Positions 8,314 through 16,042 of a stretch of 43,104 nucleotides of DNA are shown here, in pieces. Position numbers and translations under genes: made by a program. The notes under the pieces are model-generated. The model saw only the letters and a program-made list of their open reading frames with translations. It ran no database searches and was not told where the DNA came from. Each line of letters begins with the position of its first letter. Within the stretch, counting starts at the first letter, position 1. Source of the stretch: Myxococcus vastator (GTDB taxonomy: Bacteria > Myxococcota > Myxococcia > Myxococcales > Myxococcaceae); contig NZ_JAAIYB010000011.1 of assembly GCF_010894475.1 (NCBI RefSeq), forward strand, positions 1 to 43,104, read 5' to 3'.

Positions 8314-9110
8314 GGCAGGACTCCCAGGCGCGGTGTGATTTGGAGGGGCGCCTGCTTGGGCTTCAGTGCCCGTTGGTACATCGCGTCCTGCTGTTGGCCC
8401 TCGTGGGGATGTCCTTTGGGGTACCGGGGCCAGCTTGAGGGACGCGTGGGCGTGACACAGGGGAACTTGAAGTCATAGATGGCCAGAACCTGCAGCTCCG
8501 ACCCCGTATGGATGACGACGTCCGGGGCAAGTGACCCCTTGAGCTCACTGCCCCGGCCCTGTCTCAGCAGCGTGCGCACGTCCTCGTTCCGCATGGGTTC
8601 CCATCTGCCTGAGTCCGGGTTGTAGCGGTAGCGGGGTTCGAGGCGAAAGCCCCCTGGACGGAACTGGTTCAGCCATTCGTGGGCGCACGGAAGCGCGACC
8701 TTGTGCATCTCCGTGCCGAGCTTCATCGCCAGCGTGATGGGGCGACCCTGGGCATCCACCGCGACCGCCGCACGGCATTCCTCCGGAGTCGGGTTCCTGC
8801 CGTTGAGCAAAGCGAGGAGCACGGTCGAACGCGCATCGTCCGCGCAGGCTTCCAGCGCCTCCTCAATGGCATCCCGCTCCTCGGCCCTCAGCACCCGCAG
8901 CGCCGCGTCGCCCGCGGTGCCAATGGAGGCCGCCACGCGCATGGCCTGGGTGCCCGGGAGGACGGCCTCCTCGCCCGCCATTCGCGCACACGCCGCCGGG
9001 TTCCGCCGGCACGCGCTGGTCGCTGAATCGAAGCCGTAGCGCTCCGGGCGCGCCGCGCAGCCGGCGGCCAGGCCACTGAGCACCAGCGCCATCCATTGAC
9101 GTCGCGGCAT
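8310..9110 (-). CDS. Lipoprotein with PD-(D/E)XK nuclease domain; SitA-like toxin candidate
   Basis: 266 residues starting MPRRQW. Residues 1-18 form a lipoprotein signal (LVLSGLAAGC) with the lipidated Cys at 18. A Cys-containing helical linker follows (Cys34, Cys41, Cys89, Cys112). The C-terminal part has a RecB/VRR-like nuclease core: Glu134 in a helix, Asp197 (PDVV), Asp213-Phe-Lys215 (YDFKFP) and Gln241-xxx-Tyr245 (QDAMY). That matches E, D, (D/E)xK and QxxxY of PD-(D/E)XK nucleases. A nuclease tethered as a lipoprotein has no obvious use in its own envelope. Myxococcus SitA toxins are lipoproteins with variable toxic C-termini passed between cells by TraAB outer-membrane exchange, each with a SitI immunity protein downstream; the arrangement here is the same. 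The delivery route is inferred. Confidence 0.82.
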   Translation of the reverse strand: MPRRQWMALVLSGLAAGCAARPERYGFDSATSACRRNPAACARMAGEEAVLPGTQAMRVAASIGTAGDAALRVLRAEERDAIEEALEACADDARSTVLLALLNGRNPTPEECRAAVAVDAQGRPITLAMKLGTEMHKVALPCAHEWLNQFRPGGFRLEPRYRYNPDSGRWEPMRNEDVRTLLRQGRGSELKGSLAPDVVIHTGSELQVLAIYDFKFPCVTPTRPSSWPRYPKGHPHEGQQQDAMYQRALKPKQAPLQITPRLGVLP

Positions 9111-9160
9111 GTCCCCTCCCGTGCGTGGCCATGAGGGCCGCGCACACACGAGGAGACACG

Positions 9161-10294
9161 CTACCGCTTCCGCCGCCAGCCCATGAAGCTGGCGAAGCGC
9201 TCCGCGATGCGGGCGACGGTCAGCCCCACGATGTCCAGCAGCCACTGCTGGAGTCCGGAGCGCGCGCAGTCCTCCAGGTACACCCGCCGCGAGCCGAGCA
9301 GGTGCTTGTCGAGCCACCGCTGCGCCTGCGCCGCGACGCCGGGCTCCTCCACCTCCACCAGCGTCTCCAGGTTCACCAGCGACAGCGGATCCAGATTGAA
9401 GCTGCCCACCAGCAGCTTCCTCCCGTCCACCAGCGCCGCCTTCGCGTGCAGCGTGGAGTCGGTCCACTCGTGGATGCTCACCCCGGCGCGCAGGAAGTCG
9501 CGGTACAGCCGCATGGTCGCCGCGCGCGCGAACACCACGTCGCTGCGCCCGGGCAGCAACAGTCGCACCGTCACGCCCCGCCGCGAGGCGCGCTTGAGCG
9601 ACCGGATGAGGCCCTTGTCCGGCAGGAAGTAGGCGTGCGCCAGCACCACCTCGTGCTTCGCGCCGTCAATCGCCTGGAGGTACCGCTTGCGCAGCCGGTG
9701 TCCTCCCGCGACGCCGGACAGGAACAACTTCACCGCGCCCGACTCCAGCGCGGAGGCCCCCGCGTGCAGCCTGGCCCCCAATTGCCGGCAGATGTCCCCC
9801 CGCAGCTCCAGCGCCAGGTCCGCCCAGCCGGGCACGTCGCCCTTCGCCGCGTACGCGTCCCCGATGTTGATGCCTCCCAGGAACGCCACGGAGTCATCGA
9901 CGAGGAGAATCTTCCGGTGGTTGCGCCACGCGCGGCCGGTGCACAGCGAGGTGAGCGGGTTGTACACGCGCACCTTCGCCCCCGCGGCCTTCAGCGTCTG
10001 TGTGAGGTGCCGGCTGGCGCCGATGCTGCCCCAGCCGTCCACCACCACCTTCACCGCGACACCCCGGTGCGCCGCCGCCACCAGCGCGTCGAGGAACCGC
10101 GCGCCAATGCCCTCCCGCTCGAAGGTGTAGACCTCCAGGTGCACCATCACCTGCGCGGAGGCAATGGCCTCCAGCATCCGCGGGTACGCCTCCGCCCCGC
10201 CGTCGAGCAGGGTGAGTCGCTCCTCGCGGACCTCGTCGATGGGAGGGCGGAGGCCAGGAGCGGTCAACGGCGGCAGTGAGGCCTCGGCACGCAT
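9161..10294 (-). CDS. Phospholipase D-family protein, cardiolipin synthase-like
   Basis: 377 residues with two HKD catalytic motifs: NHRKILLVDD near residue 125 and LHAKAALVDG near residue 283, each followed by a GxxN (GGINIGD, GSFNLDP). The two halves resemble ClsB-type cardiolipin synthases, which join phosphatidylglycerol with another phospholipid at the inner membrane. I see no N-terminal transmembrane helices, as in ClsB/YbhO rather than ClsA. The C-terminus has a Trp-rich amphipathic stretch (LQQWLLDIVG, FMGWRRKR) that could touch the membrane. It sits between the nuclease gene (51 bases downstream) and a small lipoprotein gene (82 bases upstream). General phospholipase D activity cannot be excluded. 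Confidence 0.88.
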   Translation of the reverse strand: MRAEASLPPLTAPGLRPPIDEVREERLTLLDGGAEAYPRMLEAIASAQVMVHLEVYTFEREGIGARFLDALVAAAHRGVAVKVVVDGWGSIGASRHLTQTLKAAGAKVRVYNPLTSLCTGRAWRNHRKILLVDDSVAFLGGINIGDAYAAKGDVPGWADLALELRGDICRQLGARLHAGASALESGAVKLFLSGVAGGHRLRKRYLQAIDGAKHEVVLAHAYFLPDKGLIRSLKRASRRGVTVRLLLPGRSDVVFARAATMRLYRDFLRAGVSIHEWTDSTLHAKAALVDGRKLLVGSFNLDPLSLVNLETLVEVEEPGVAAQAQRWLDKHLLGSRRVYLEDCARSGLQQWLLDIVGLTVARIAERFASFMGWRRKR

Positions 10295-10376
10295 GAGCGC
10301 CCTCCACCCTACCGCTCCCAGCGTCTCGACGGGACAGCCTCACCGTGACATGGGGCCGTCCCGCCGCGAGCCGTCA

Positions 10377-10577
10377 TCACCCGTCGTGTTTGCGCGCGCC
10401 CTTGCCCTTGCCCTTGTGTTTGCACTCGGTGCCGTCCCAGTACTGGCTCGGGTGGCAGCGCTTGCTGCTCCGCTTGGACTTCTTCGACTTGGGCGGACGC
10501 GAGTCGTAGTGGTGATGGTGGAAGCAGCCACTGAAGGTGAAGAGCGCCAGAACGGGGAGGAGGAGGTGGGCTTTCAT
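10377..10577 (-). CDS. Small His-tract lipoprotein
   Basis: 66 residues from the ATG giving MKAHLLL; an in-frame ATG six codons upstream is possible. Residues 1-18 are a lipoprotein signal with lipobox FSGC, and the lipidated Cys is followed directly by Phe and four His, then Tyr-Asp. The rest is very basic (KSKKSKRSSKR, KHKGKGKGARKH) with two further cysteines in CHPSQYWDGTEC, which could form a disulfide. No family is recognised. A surface- or periplasm-exposed, metal-binding or envelope-binding peptide is conceivable, but this is only composition. It lies upstream of the cardiolipin synthase-like gene on the same strand and is divergent from the kinase gene. Confidence 0.6.
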   Translation of the reverse strand: MKAHLLLPVLALFTFSGCFHHHHYDSRPPKSKKSKRSSKRCHPSQYWDGTECKHKGKGKGARKHDG

Positions 10578-10675
10578 CGCGCGGGGCCAGGACATGAGTG
10601 CTCGGACCCGGCCCGGCGGCGCGCGGCCACATCCCCCCATCGACGCTGTGCGCCCGCTTCGATAGCCTGCGCGCC

Positions 10676-11767
10676 GTGCCCCCTGCCGCGAAGCCCGTTC
10701 GTCATCGGAAGATTGGAGCCTACCGCGTACTCGGAGAGCTGGGACGTGGTGGCATGGCCCTGGTGTACCGAGGCCTGCACGAGATGCTGCAGCGCGAGGT
10801 CGCCATCAAGGAGCTGCTCCCGGACGGCCAGCGTGACCGGGAGACGTTGTCGCGCTTCCGGCGCGAGGCGCTCGCGCTCGCGGCCTTCCGCCACCAGAAC
10901 ATCGTGACGCTCTACGACATGGTGGAGAAGGCGGAGAGCCTCTTCATGGTGATGGAGCTGGTGGACGGCCCCACGCTCCACACGCTCATCAAGGAAGGCC
11001 CGCTGCCGGCGGACGTCACCGGCGTCATCGCCGCGCGCATCGCCAGCGCGCTGGACCACGCGCACTTCCGCCACATCATCCACCGCGACCTCAAGCCCGC
11101 AAACGTCATGCTCACCAAGTCTGGCGAGGTGAAGCTGATGGACTTCGGCATCGCCAAGGACGTGGGCATGGAGGCGCTCACCCAGCAGGGCATGGCGGTG
11201 GGGACGCCGTCGTATATGTCCCCGGAGCAGGTGACGGGGGTGCCGGTGGATGGCCGCACCGACATCTTCTCGCTCGGCGTGCTGCTCTATGAGGCCCTCT
11301 CCGGCGCGCGCCCCTTCCACGGCAAGACGGCGGGCGAGGTCTTCGCGAGGATTCGCGACGGCAAGTACACGCCGCTCTCCAAGGTGGCGCCCAACGTCCC
11401 GGCGCCGCTGGTGCGCATCATCCAGCGCGCCATGGAGGTGAAGCCGGAGGACCGCTTCCCGGACGCCGCCGCCATGCGCCGCGAGCTGGACGTCTTCCTC
11501 GCGCAGGAGGTGCAGGTGTCCCACGCGGCCCTGCTGGTGGCCTTCCTGCGCCACCGGCAGAAGCTGACGGAGACGGAGGCCCAGCAGCTCATGCGGCCGC
11601 ACGAGCTGGACGCCGCGGTGGAGGGGTTCGACACGGGGCGCTCCCGCCAGGGCGGGAAGCTGAAGTGGGCCCTGGCCGCCGCCGTCGCGCTGATGACGGC
11701 GGCGGGCACCGGGCTCTACTTCACCCAGGCCCAGTGGGCGCCGCTGGTGGAGCAGCTCACCCGCTGA
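10676..11767 (+). CDS. Hanks-type Ser/Thr protein kinase with C-terminal membrane helix
   Basis: About 363 residues from a GTG that gives VPPAAKPVRHRKIGAYRV; the frame is open further upstream but that part shows no kinase features. All kinase landmarks are present: glycine loop GELGRGGMALVY, VAIKEL lysine, HRDLKPANVML catalytic loop, DFGIAK, activation-segment end GTPSYMSPE, and the D-x-FSLGVLLYE helix. After the kinase domain comes an Arg-rich linker and one hydrophobic segment (KWALAAAVALMTAAGTGLYF) near the C-terminus, then about 15 residues. It is therefore an inner-membrane kinase facing the cytoplasm with almost no outer sensor domain. It is divergent from the small lipoprotein and convergent with queF, 18 bases apart. 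Confidence 0.93.
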   Translation: MPPAAKPVRHRKIGAYRVLGELGRGGMALVYRGLHEMLQREVAIKELLPDGQRDRETLSRFRREALALAAFRHQNIVTLYDMVEKAESLFMVMELVDGPTLHTLIKEGPLPADVTGVIAARIASALDHAHFRHIIHRDLKPANVMLTKSGEVKLMDFGIAKDVGMEALTQQGMAVGTPSYMSPEQVTGVPVDGRTDIFSLGVLLYEALSGARPFHGKTAGEVFARIRDGKYTPLSKVAPNVPAPLVRIIQRAMEVKPEDRFPDAAAMRRELDVFLAQEVQVSHAALLVAFLRHRQKLTETEAQQLMRPHELDAAVEGFDTGRSRQGGKLKWALAAAVALMTAAGTGLYFTQAQWAPLVEQLTR

Positions 11768-11785
11768 GGCCCGGCGGGTGGTGGC

Positions 11786-12154
11786 TCAGGCCTGCTGCTT
11801 GGACTTGTCGTGCGTGACGGTGACGATGGTGCCGATGCCGCCGCGCACGAAGAAGTCGCCCACCACGGTGAGCTTGCGCGGCTGGATGGCCTTGATGATG
11901 TCGTCCGCGATGGTGTTGGTCACCTTCTCGTGGAAGGCGCCTTCATTGCGGTATGCCCACATGTAGAGCTTGAGGCTCTTGAGCTCGATGCAGGTCTGGT
12001 CCGGCACGTAGGTAATCTTGAAACGTGCGAAGTCAGGCTGGCCGGTGAGCGGGCAGAGACAGGTGAACTCCGGGACGTCGAACGCGATTTCGTAGTCGCG
12101 ATCGGCGGCCGGGTTGGGGAAGGTCTGCAGTTCCTTGGACGGCTGCGAGGGCAT
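11786..12154 (-). CDS. queF: NADPH-dependent 7-cyano-7-deazaguanine (preQ0) reductase QueF
   Basis: 122 residues from the ATG giving MPSQPSKEL; another in-frame ATG at 12190 has purines directly before it and would add 12 residues. It reduces the nitrile preQ0 to the amine preQ1 in queuosine synthesis. The catalytic Cys34 lies in [14 protein letters not shown] with the partner Asp41, the substrate-binding [10 protein letters not shown] follows, and the C-terminal [11 protein letters not shown] is typical. The length is that of the short, single-domain (Bacillus-type) QueF. No other queuosine gene is next to it; the QueA-like gene at 3.4-4.5 kb is the only possible pathway partner in the window. 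Confidence 0.95.
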   Translation of the reverse strand: MPSQPSKELQTFPNPAADRDYEIAFDVPEFTCLCPLTGQPDFARFKITYVPDQTCIELKSLKLYMWAYRNEGAFHEKVTNTIADDIIKAIQPRKLTVVGDFFVRGGIGTIVTVTHDKSKQQA

Positions 12155-12316
12155 GGCGCTGTCGTCTACCACACCAACGCCGCGTGTCATCCCTCCCTTC
12201 GATGTCCGCCTGCCAACGCGCCTGGCGTCCAGCGGGGGTGAATCCTGGGGGGGCTCCGGTTGCCACGTGGGCGCGGGCTCATAATCAAGGGGCGTCTCTT
12301 GCCCCCGCCCGAGCAC

Positions 12317-14215
12317 ATGCCGCTTCCCTCCGACGTCGAAGATGCATTCTCGTGCCTGCCGCTGGCGCTGGTTCGCGTCGGTCCGGACCTGCGCGTTCAG
12401 TGGTGCGAGGAAGGCTTCGCGCACAAGACGGGCGTGGCGCTGCACGCCGGGAGCGACCTGCGGGATGCCCTGGAGCGCACCCGGAGCCTGGACTCCCTGG
12501 AGCGCGCCATCCGGGACGGGGCGTCCCATACCGGCCACGTCATCACCCGGGCGCTGCGTCAGGTCCGGGTGCAGGTGAAGCCCGCCTCGGCGGGCGAGGC
12601 GGCGGGCGCCTGGCTGGTGGTGGAGCCCTCGGGCGTGGACGACGAGGGGGCCTTCTCCCAGGCGGTGCAGGAGATTGCCCGCTCCGTGGGGGAGACGCTG
12701 GAGGTGGACAGCGTCTGCGCCGCCGCCGTGGTGGCCCTGGTCCGCTGCGCGCACGTGCGCCGCGCCGAAGTCTATCTTTGCGAAGAGGAGGGCGGGAGCC
12801 TGCGCCGGGTGGCGGTGTCGGACCTGGCCGGCTCGGAGTCCCCCGAGGCGGCCTTCGACTCCCAGTCGGACCCGTTCCGGCAGGCGCTGGCGCTGCGTCA
12901 GGCGCAGCTGGGCATCCAGCGGGGCTATGGGGACTCCATGGGCTCCATCTTCGCCGCGGTGCCGCTGTGCGCGCCGCGCCGGACGGTGGGCCTGCTGCTG
13001 CTCTACAAGGAGCCGGGCACGTCCTTCTCCGTGCGGGAGCTGGACTTGTGGAGCGCCGCGGCGAACCAGCTCGCGGTGGCGGTGGAGAACGCGCGCCTGC
13101 TGCGCGAGGCCAAGGCGGCGCTCCAGGTGCGCGAGGAGTTCATCTCCATCGCCAGCCACGAGCTGAGGACGCCGCTCACGCCGCTGAAGCTGGGCCTCTT
13201 CACCATGGAGCGGCGCCTGTCGTCGGGCCAGCCGGTGGAGCTGTCCACGGTGCTCAAGTCCAAGCGGCAGGTGGACCGGCTGGTGGGGCTGGTGGAGGAC
13301 CTGCTGGACGCGTCGCGCCTGGACGCGGGGAGGCTGGCGTTGGACCTGGCGCCGCTGGAGGTGGGGCAGCTGGTGGCGGAGGTGGTGGACCACTTCCGCG
13401 CGGCCTTCGAGCGGCCCTTCGCCGTGGAGGTGCCCCGCGAGCGCGTCTGGGTGCGCGGGGACCGGGACAGGCTGGAGCAGGTGCTGGTGAACCTGCTGGA
13501 GAACGCGCACAAGTACAGCGCGCCGGAGGAGCCCATCGTCGTGACGGTGGAGCGCTCCCAGGGCGAGGCGCGCATCCACGTCCAGGACCACGGCATCGGC
13601 ATTCCGGGCGCGGACCAGTCGCAGGTGTTCCAGCGCTTCTACCGGGCGCGCAACGTGTCGCACCGCAACTTCGGCGGGCTGGGGCTGGGCCTCTTCATCA
13701 GCCACTCCATCGCCCGGCTCCACGGCGGCGCGCTGTCGATGCGCAGCGCGGAGGGGCAGGGCAGCACCTTCTCGCTGAGCCTGCCGCGCATGGCGGCGCA
13801 CGACGTGCGGCGGCTGCCCCACCGGCTGTTGCTGCTGGACGAGGACCAGACCCAGGAGGCCGCGGCGGAGCAGGTGCTGCTCTCCGAGGGCTTCGAGGTG
13901 CTCACCGCGCGCGACGGGGCCGAGGCGCTGCGGCGGGCTACGCACCTGCCGGTGGACCTCATCGTCCTGTCCACCAGCGCCACGCAGGGAACGACCGGCG
14001 TCTTCCTGGAGACCTTCGCCACGCTGCCGCGCGCGCGGCCGGTGCCCATCCTGCTGGCCGGAGACGAGCGGCCCTGGTGGGCCCATGAGGGCACGTCGCT
14101 GTGTACGCGTCCCTACCGGCCCGAGGACCTGGTGACCCGGGTGCGCAACGCGCTCAGCGTGGAGCGGCGGCCCGCGGTCGAGGCGCCGCTGGATTTGCTC
14201 AGCTCCCGGACGTGA
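12317..14215 (+). CDS. Hybrid sensor histidine kinase with GAF domain and degenerate receiver domain
   Basis: 632 residues from the ATG giving [11 protein letters not shown]; the frame is open 19 codons further up without support. Residues about 1-100 look like a PAS-type input domain, about 120-265 a GAF domain, then HisKA with the phospho-accepting His281 ([13 protein letters not shown]) and a HATPase with the N box (NLLENAHKY), G1 (DHGIGIP), F box (FQRFYRA) and G2 (GGLGLGLFI). A receiver-like domain follows (about 515-630): it keeps the acidic pocket (LLLDEDQ) but the phosphorylatable Asp is Ser552 ([10 protein letters not shown]), and the usual Lys-Pro is Arg-Pro (CTRPYRPED). No transmembrane helix is seen, so it is cytoplasmic. 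It is convergent with the deacetylase gene and overlaps it by 17 bases. Confidence 0.92.
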   Translation: MPLPSDVEDAFSCLPLALVRVGPDLRVQWCEEGFAHKTGVALHAGSDLRDALERTRSLDSLERAIRDGASHTGHVITRALRQVRVQVKPASAGEAAGAWLVVEPSGVDDEGAFSQAVQEIARSVGETLEVDSVCAAAVVALVRCAHVRRAEVYLCEEEGGSLRRVAVSDLAGSESPEAAFDSQSDPFRQALALRQAQLGIQRGYGDSMGSIFAAVPLCAPRRTVGLLLLYKEPGTSFSVRELDLWSAAANQLAVAVENARLLREAKAALQVREEFISIASHELRTPLTPLKLGLFTMERRLSSGQPVELSTVLKSKRQVDRLVGLVEDLLDASRLDAGRLALDLAPLEVGQLVAEVVDHFRAAFERPFAVEVPRERVWVRGDRDRLEQVLVNLLENAHKYSAPEEPIVVTVERSQGEARIHVQDHGIGIPGADQSQVFQRFYRARNVSHRNFGGLGLGLFISHSIARLHGGALSMRSAEGQGSTFSLSLPRMAAHDVRRLPHRLLLLDEDQTQEAAAEQVLLSEGFEVLTARDGAEALRRATHLPVDLIVLSTSATQGTTGVFLETFATLPRARPVPILLAGDERPWWAHEGTSLCTRPYRPEDLVTRVRNALSVERRPAVEAPLDLLSSRT

Positions 14216-14948
14216 GCACGCGGAAGTCCACCGGGACGATTCCCGCCCGGGCCAGGGCTTCGCGGGCCTGGGGGTGGAGGAAGGTCTCCAGCTCGACCTC
14301 TCGCTGGGCCGCGTAGCCGCTCTTCAGCGTCTCCGGCCGGTAGCCCGGGTGGCACATCAGCTCGATGACGCCATCCTGGGGCAGGGCGGCGAGCTCCGAC
14401 GCGAAGCGCTCCAGCGTCCAGTACGCCTCCGCGCCCGCGTCACCCACGAAGTGCGCGTTGGTGGCGACGCCGTGCGCCCGCAGCGTGCGCCGCATCTGCG
14501 CGTCAATGGAGCGCACCGGGACGCCCACGCTTCGCGCCGCCCGGGCCAGGCCCTCCAGGACGCCCGCGTGTTGGTGCAGGTGCTTGTGCACGTCCACGTG
14601 GGTGGCCGGCTGGCCCAGCAGGCCCGCGAGCCGCGCGAGCTGGGCGAAGGACTCCGCCTCCACCACGTCCGCCGGAAGGCGGCCCGCGCGGGCCTCCACG
14701 AAGCCGCCGTCCTCTCCGAGCAGCTCGCGCGGGAAGCCGCTCCACACGGGCGTGCCCCGGGCGAGGTTGAGGTGCAGGCCGATGGCGAGCCCCCGGGCCT
14801 CGCGCGCGGCGGCCTCCGAGAAGGGCGTGTTCACCATGAAGGTGGCCGACGAGACGACGCCCTCGCGCATGGACCGGAGGATGCCGCGCGTGACGGCCGG
14901 GTCGTAGCCCAGGTCGTCGGCGTTGATGATGAGGGCGCGTGAATGCAT
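14199..14948 (-). CDS. ChbG/HpnK (YdjC) family carbohydrate deacetylase
   Basis: 249 residues. YdjC-family enzymes remove N-acetyl groups from sugars (chitooligosaccharides in ChbG, hopanoid glycosides in HpnK) using a metal bound by Asp and His. The N-terminal [17 protein letters not shown] carries the metal Asp pair, [13 protein letters not shown] the first His motif, and [11 protein letters not shown] the second His cluster; ELMCHPGY is the C-terminal His motif. No signal peptide is seen. Its 3' end overlaps the 3' end of the histidine kinase gene by 17 bases on the opposite strand. It lies 24 bases downstream of the lipoprotein esterase and may share its transcript. Confidence 0.9.
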   Translation of the reverse strand: MHSRALIINADDLGYDPAVTRGILRSMREGVVSSATFMVNTPFSEAAAREARGLAIGLHLNLARGTPVWSGFPRELLGEDGGFVEARAGRLPADVVEAESFAQLARLAGLLGQPATHVDVHKHLHQHAGVLEGLARAARSVGVPVRSIDAQMRRTLRAHGVATNAHFVGDAGAEAYWTLERFASELAALPQDGVIELMCHPGYRPETLKSGYAAQREVELETFLHPQAREALARAGIVPVDFRVLTSGS

Positions 14949-14972
14949 TGCGGGGCTCTTTTCGCGGTGGGC

Positions 14973-15995
14973 TCAGGGCCGGGGGCGTGCCTGGAAGAAC
15001 TTCCAGGCTTCCCGCGTGGCGTCCAGGTGGGGCGTGCCGCCGTGGTTGAAGTCCGTGAAGCCGGGCCAGGTGTGCTGGCCGCCCTGCACCGTGCACAGCG
15101 ACGCGGTGGCGGACTCCGGGCTGCACCCGGTGGCGGCGGTGCAGGTGCTGTCGCCCTGCTGGTACGTCTCCACGGTGGGGCCCGTGCAGCCGTTGCGCTC
15201 GGCCCAGCGGCGCACGGACGCCTCGGCGGACGGGTAGGTGCCGCCGAAGGGGCCCAGGTTGCTGCCGCCCTGGTAGCGGATGACCGGGTCGGCGGTGCCG
15301 TGCAGGTGCAGCACCGGCACGGGGCGTGACGGGGTGCAGGGCGTGGCGCCCTCCATGCCCGCCACGGGGGCGACGGCGGCGAAGCGGCTCGCGCGCTGGC
15401 AAGCCAGTTGGTACGAGAAGAAGCCGCCGTTGGAGAAGCCGGTGGCGAACGTCCGGCGCGTGTCCACGCACACGCGCGTGTCCAGGTCCGCCAGCAGCGT
15501 GTCCACGAAGCCCACGTCATCCACCTTGGCTGTCCACGCCGGGCCGCAGCACGCGCCCGCGTTCCACCCCCGGCTGGTGCCGTCGCTCCCATTGTTGTTG
15601 ATTTCCGAGGCGCTGAGGCCCCGGGGGTACACGGCGAGGAAGCCCTCCGTGTCGGCCAGCATGGACAGGCGCATCAGCCCCTCCATCTCCACCTCATTGG
15701 AGCCGAAGCCGTGGAAGGCCACCACCGCGGCGGTGGGCCGGGTGGCGTCGTAGCCGGGGGGGACGTGGACGCGGTAGTGGCGGGTGCGCCCGTCGTGCTC
15801 CACCGTCCAGTCGTAGGTGCCGGGCCCCTCCGTGAGGCCGGTGCAGGCCGTGCGCTCCGGCACCGTGGGCTCCTCGCCGGGGGGAGGGGCGCTGCCGGCA
15901 TCCTCCGTGGGCCGGCGGGACGTGTCCGAGGACGAGCACGCCGTGACACCGGCGAGCAGGACCCCAAGGGCGAGGCGAGTTCCGCGAAAGCGCAT
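14973..15995 (-). CDS. Lipoprotein esterase of the PHB depolymerase/feruloyl esterase (LpqC-like) family
   Basis: 340 residues from the ATG giving MRFRGTRLAL. The signal ends with lipobox VTAC and Cys20, followed by a Ser/Asp/Pro-rich linker. The alpha/beta-hydrolase part has the oxyanion segment VVAFHGFGSN, the nucleophile in GFSNGGFF, a LHLHGTADPV acid segment and a terminal His in GGQHTWPG. Several cysteines (ACTG, GACCGPAW, DTRVCVD, NGCTG, STCTAATGC) suggest disulfides outside the cytoplasm. The family cleaves polyester or carbohydrate-ester bonds; in a predator or saprophyte this would serve degradation of external polymers. The substrate is not determinable here. It lies upstream of the YdjC deacetylase on the same strand. 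Confidence 0.87.
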   Translation of the reverse strand: MRFRGTRLALGVLLAGVTACSSSDTSRRPTEDAGSAPPPGEEPTVPERTACTGLTEGPGTYDWTVEHDGRTRHYRVHVPPGYDATRPTAAVVAFHGFGSNEVEMEGLMRLSMLADTEGFLAVYPRGLSASEINNNGSDGTSRGWNAGACCGPAWTAKVDDVGFVDTLLADLDTRVCVDTRRTFATGFSNGGFFSYQLACQRASRFAAVAPVAGMEGATPCTPSRPVPVLHLHGTADPVIRYQGGSNLGPFGGTYPSAEASVRRWAERNGCTGPTVETYQQGDSTCTAATGCSPESATASLCTVQGGQHTWPGFTDFNHGGTPHLDATREAWKFFQARPRP

Positions 15996-16042
15996 GACCC
16001 CGAAGTTAATGGGCCTGGCCCGGGACGCACGAAGTGTTGGCG

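Noticed and set aside
12155-12316. preQ1 riboswitch upstream of queF
   Set aside because: I could not find the conserved preQ1 aptamer pattern (small C-rich loop with A-rich tail) in the leader; none is claimed.
11786-14086. 766-residue minus-strand frame containing QueF at its end
   Set aside because: Only the last 122 residues are QueF; the rest runs antisense to the histidine kinase.
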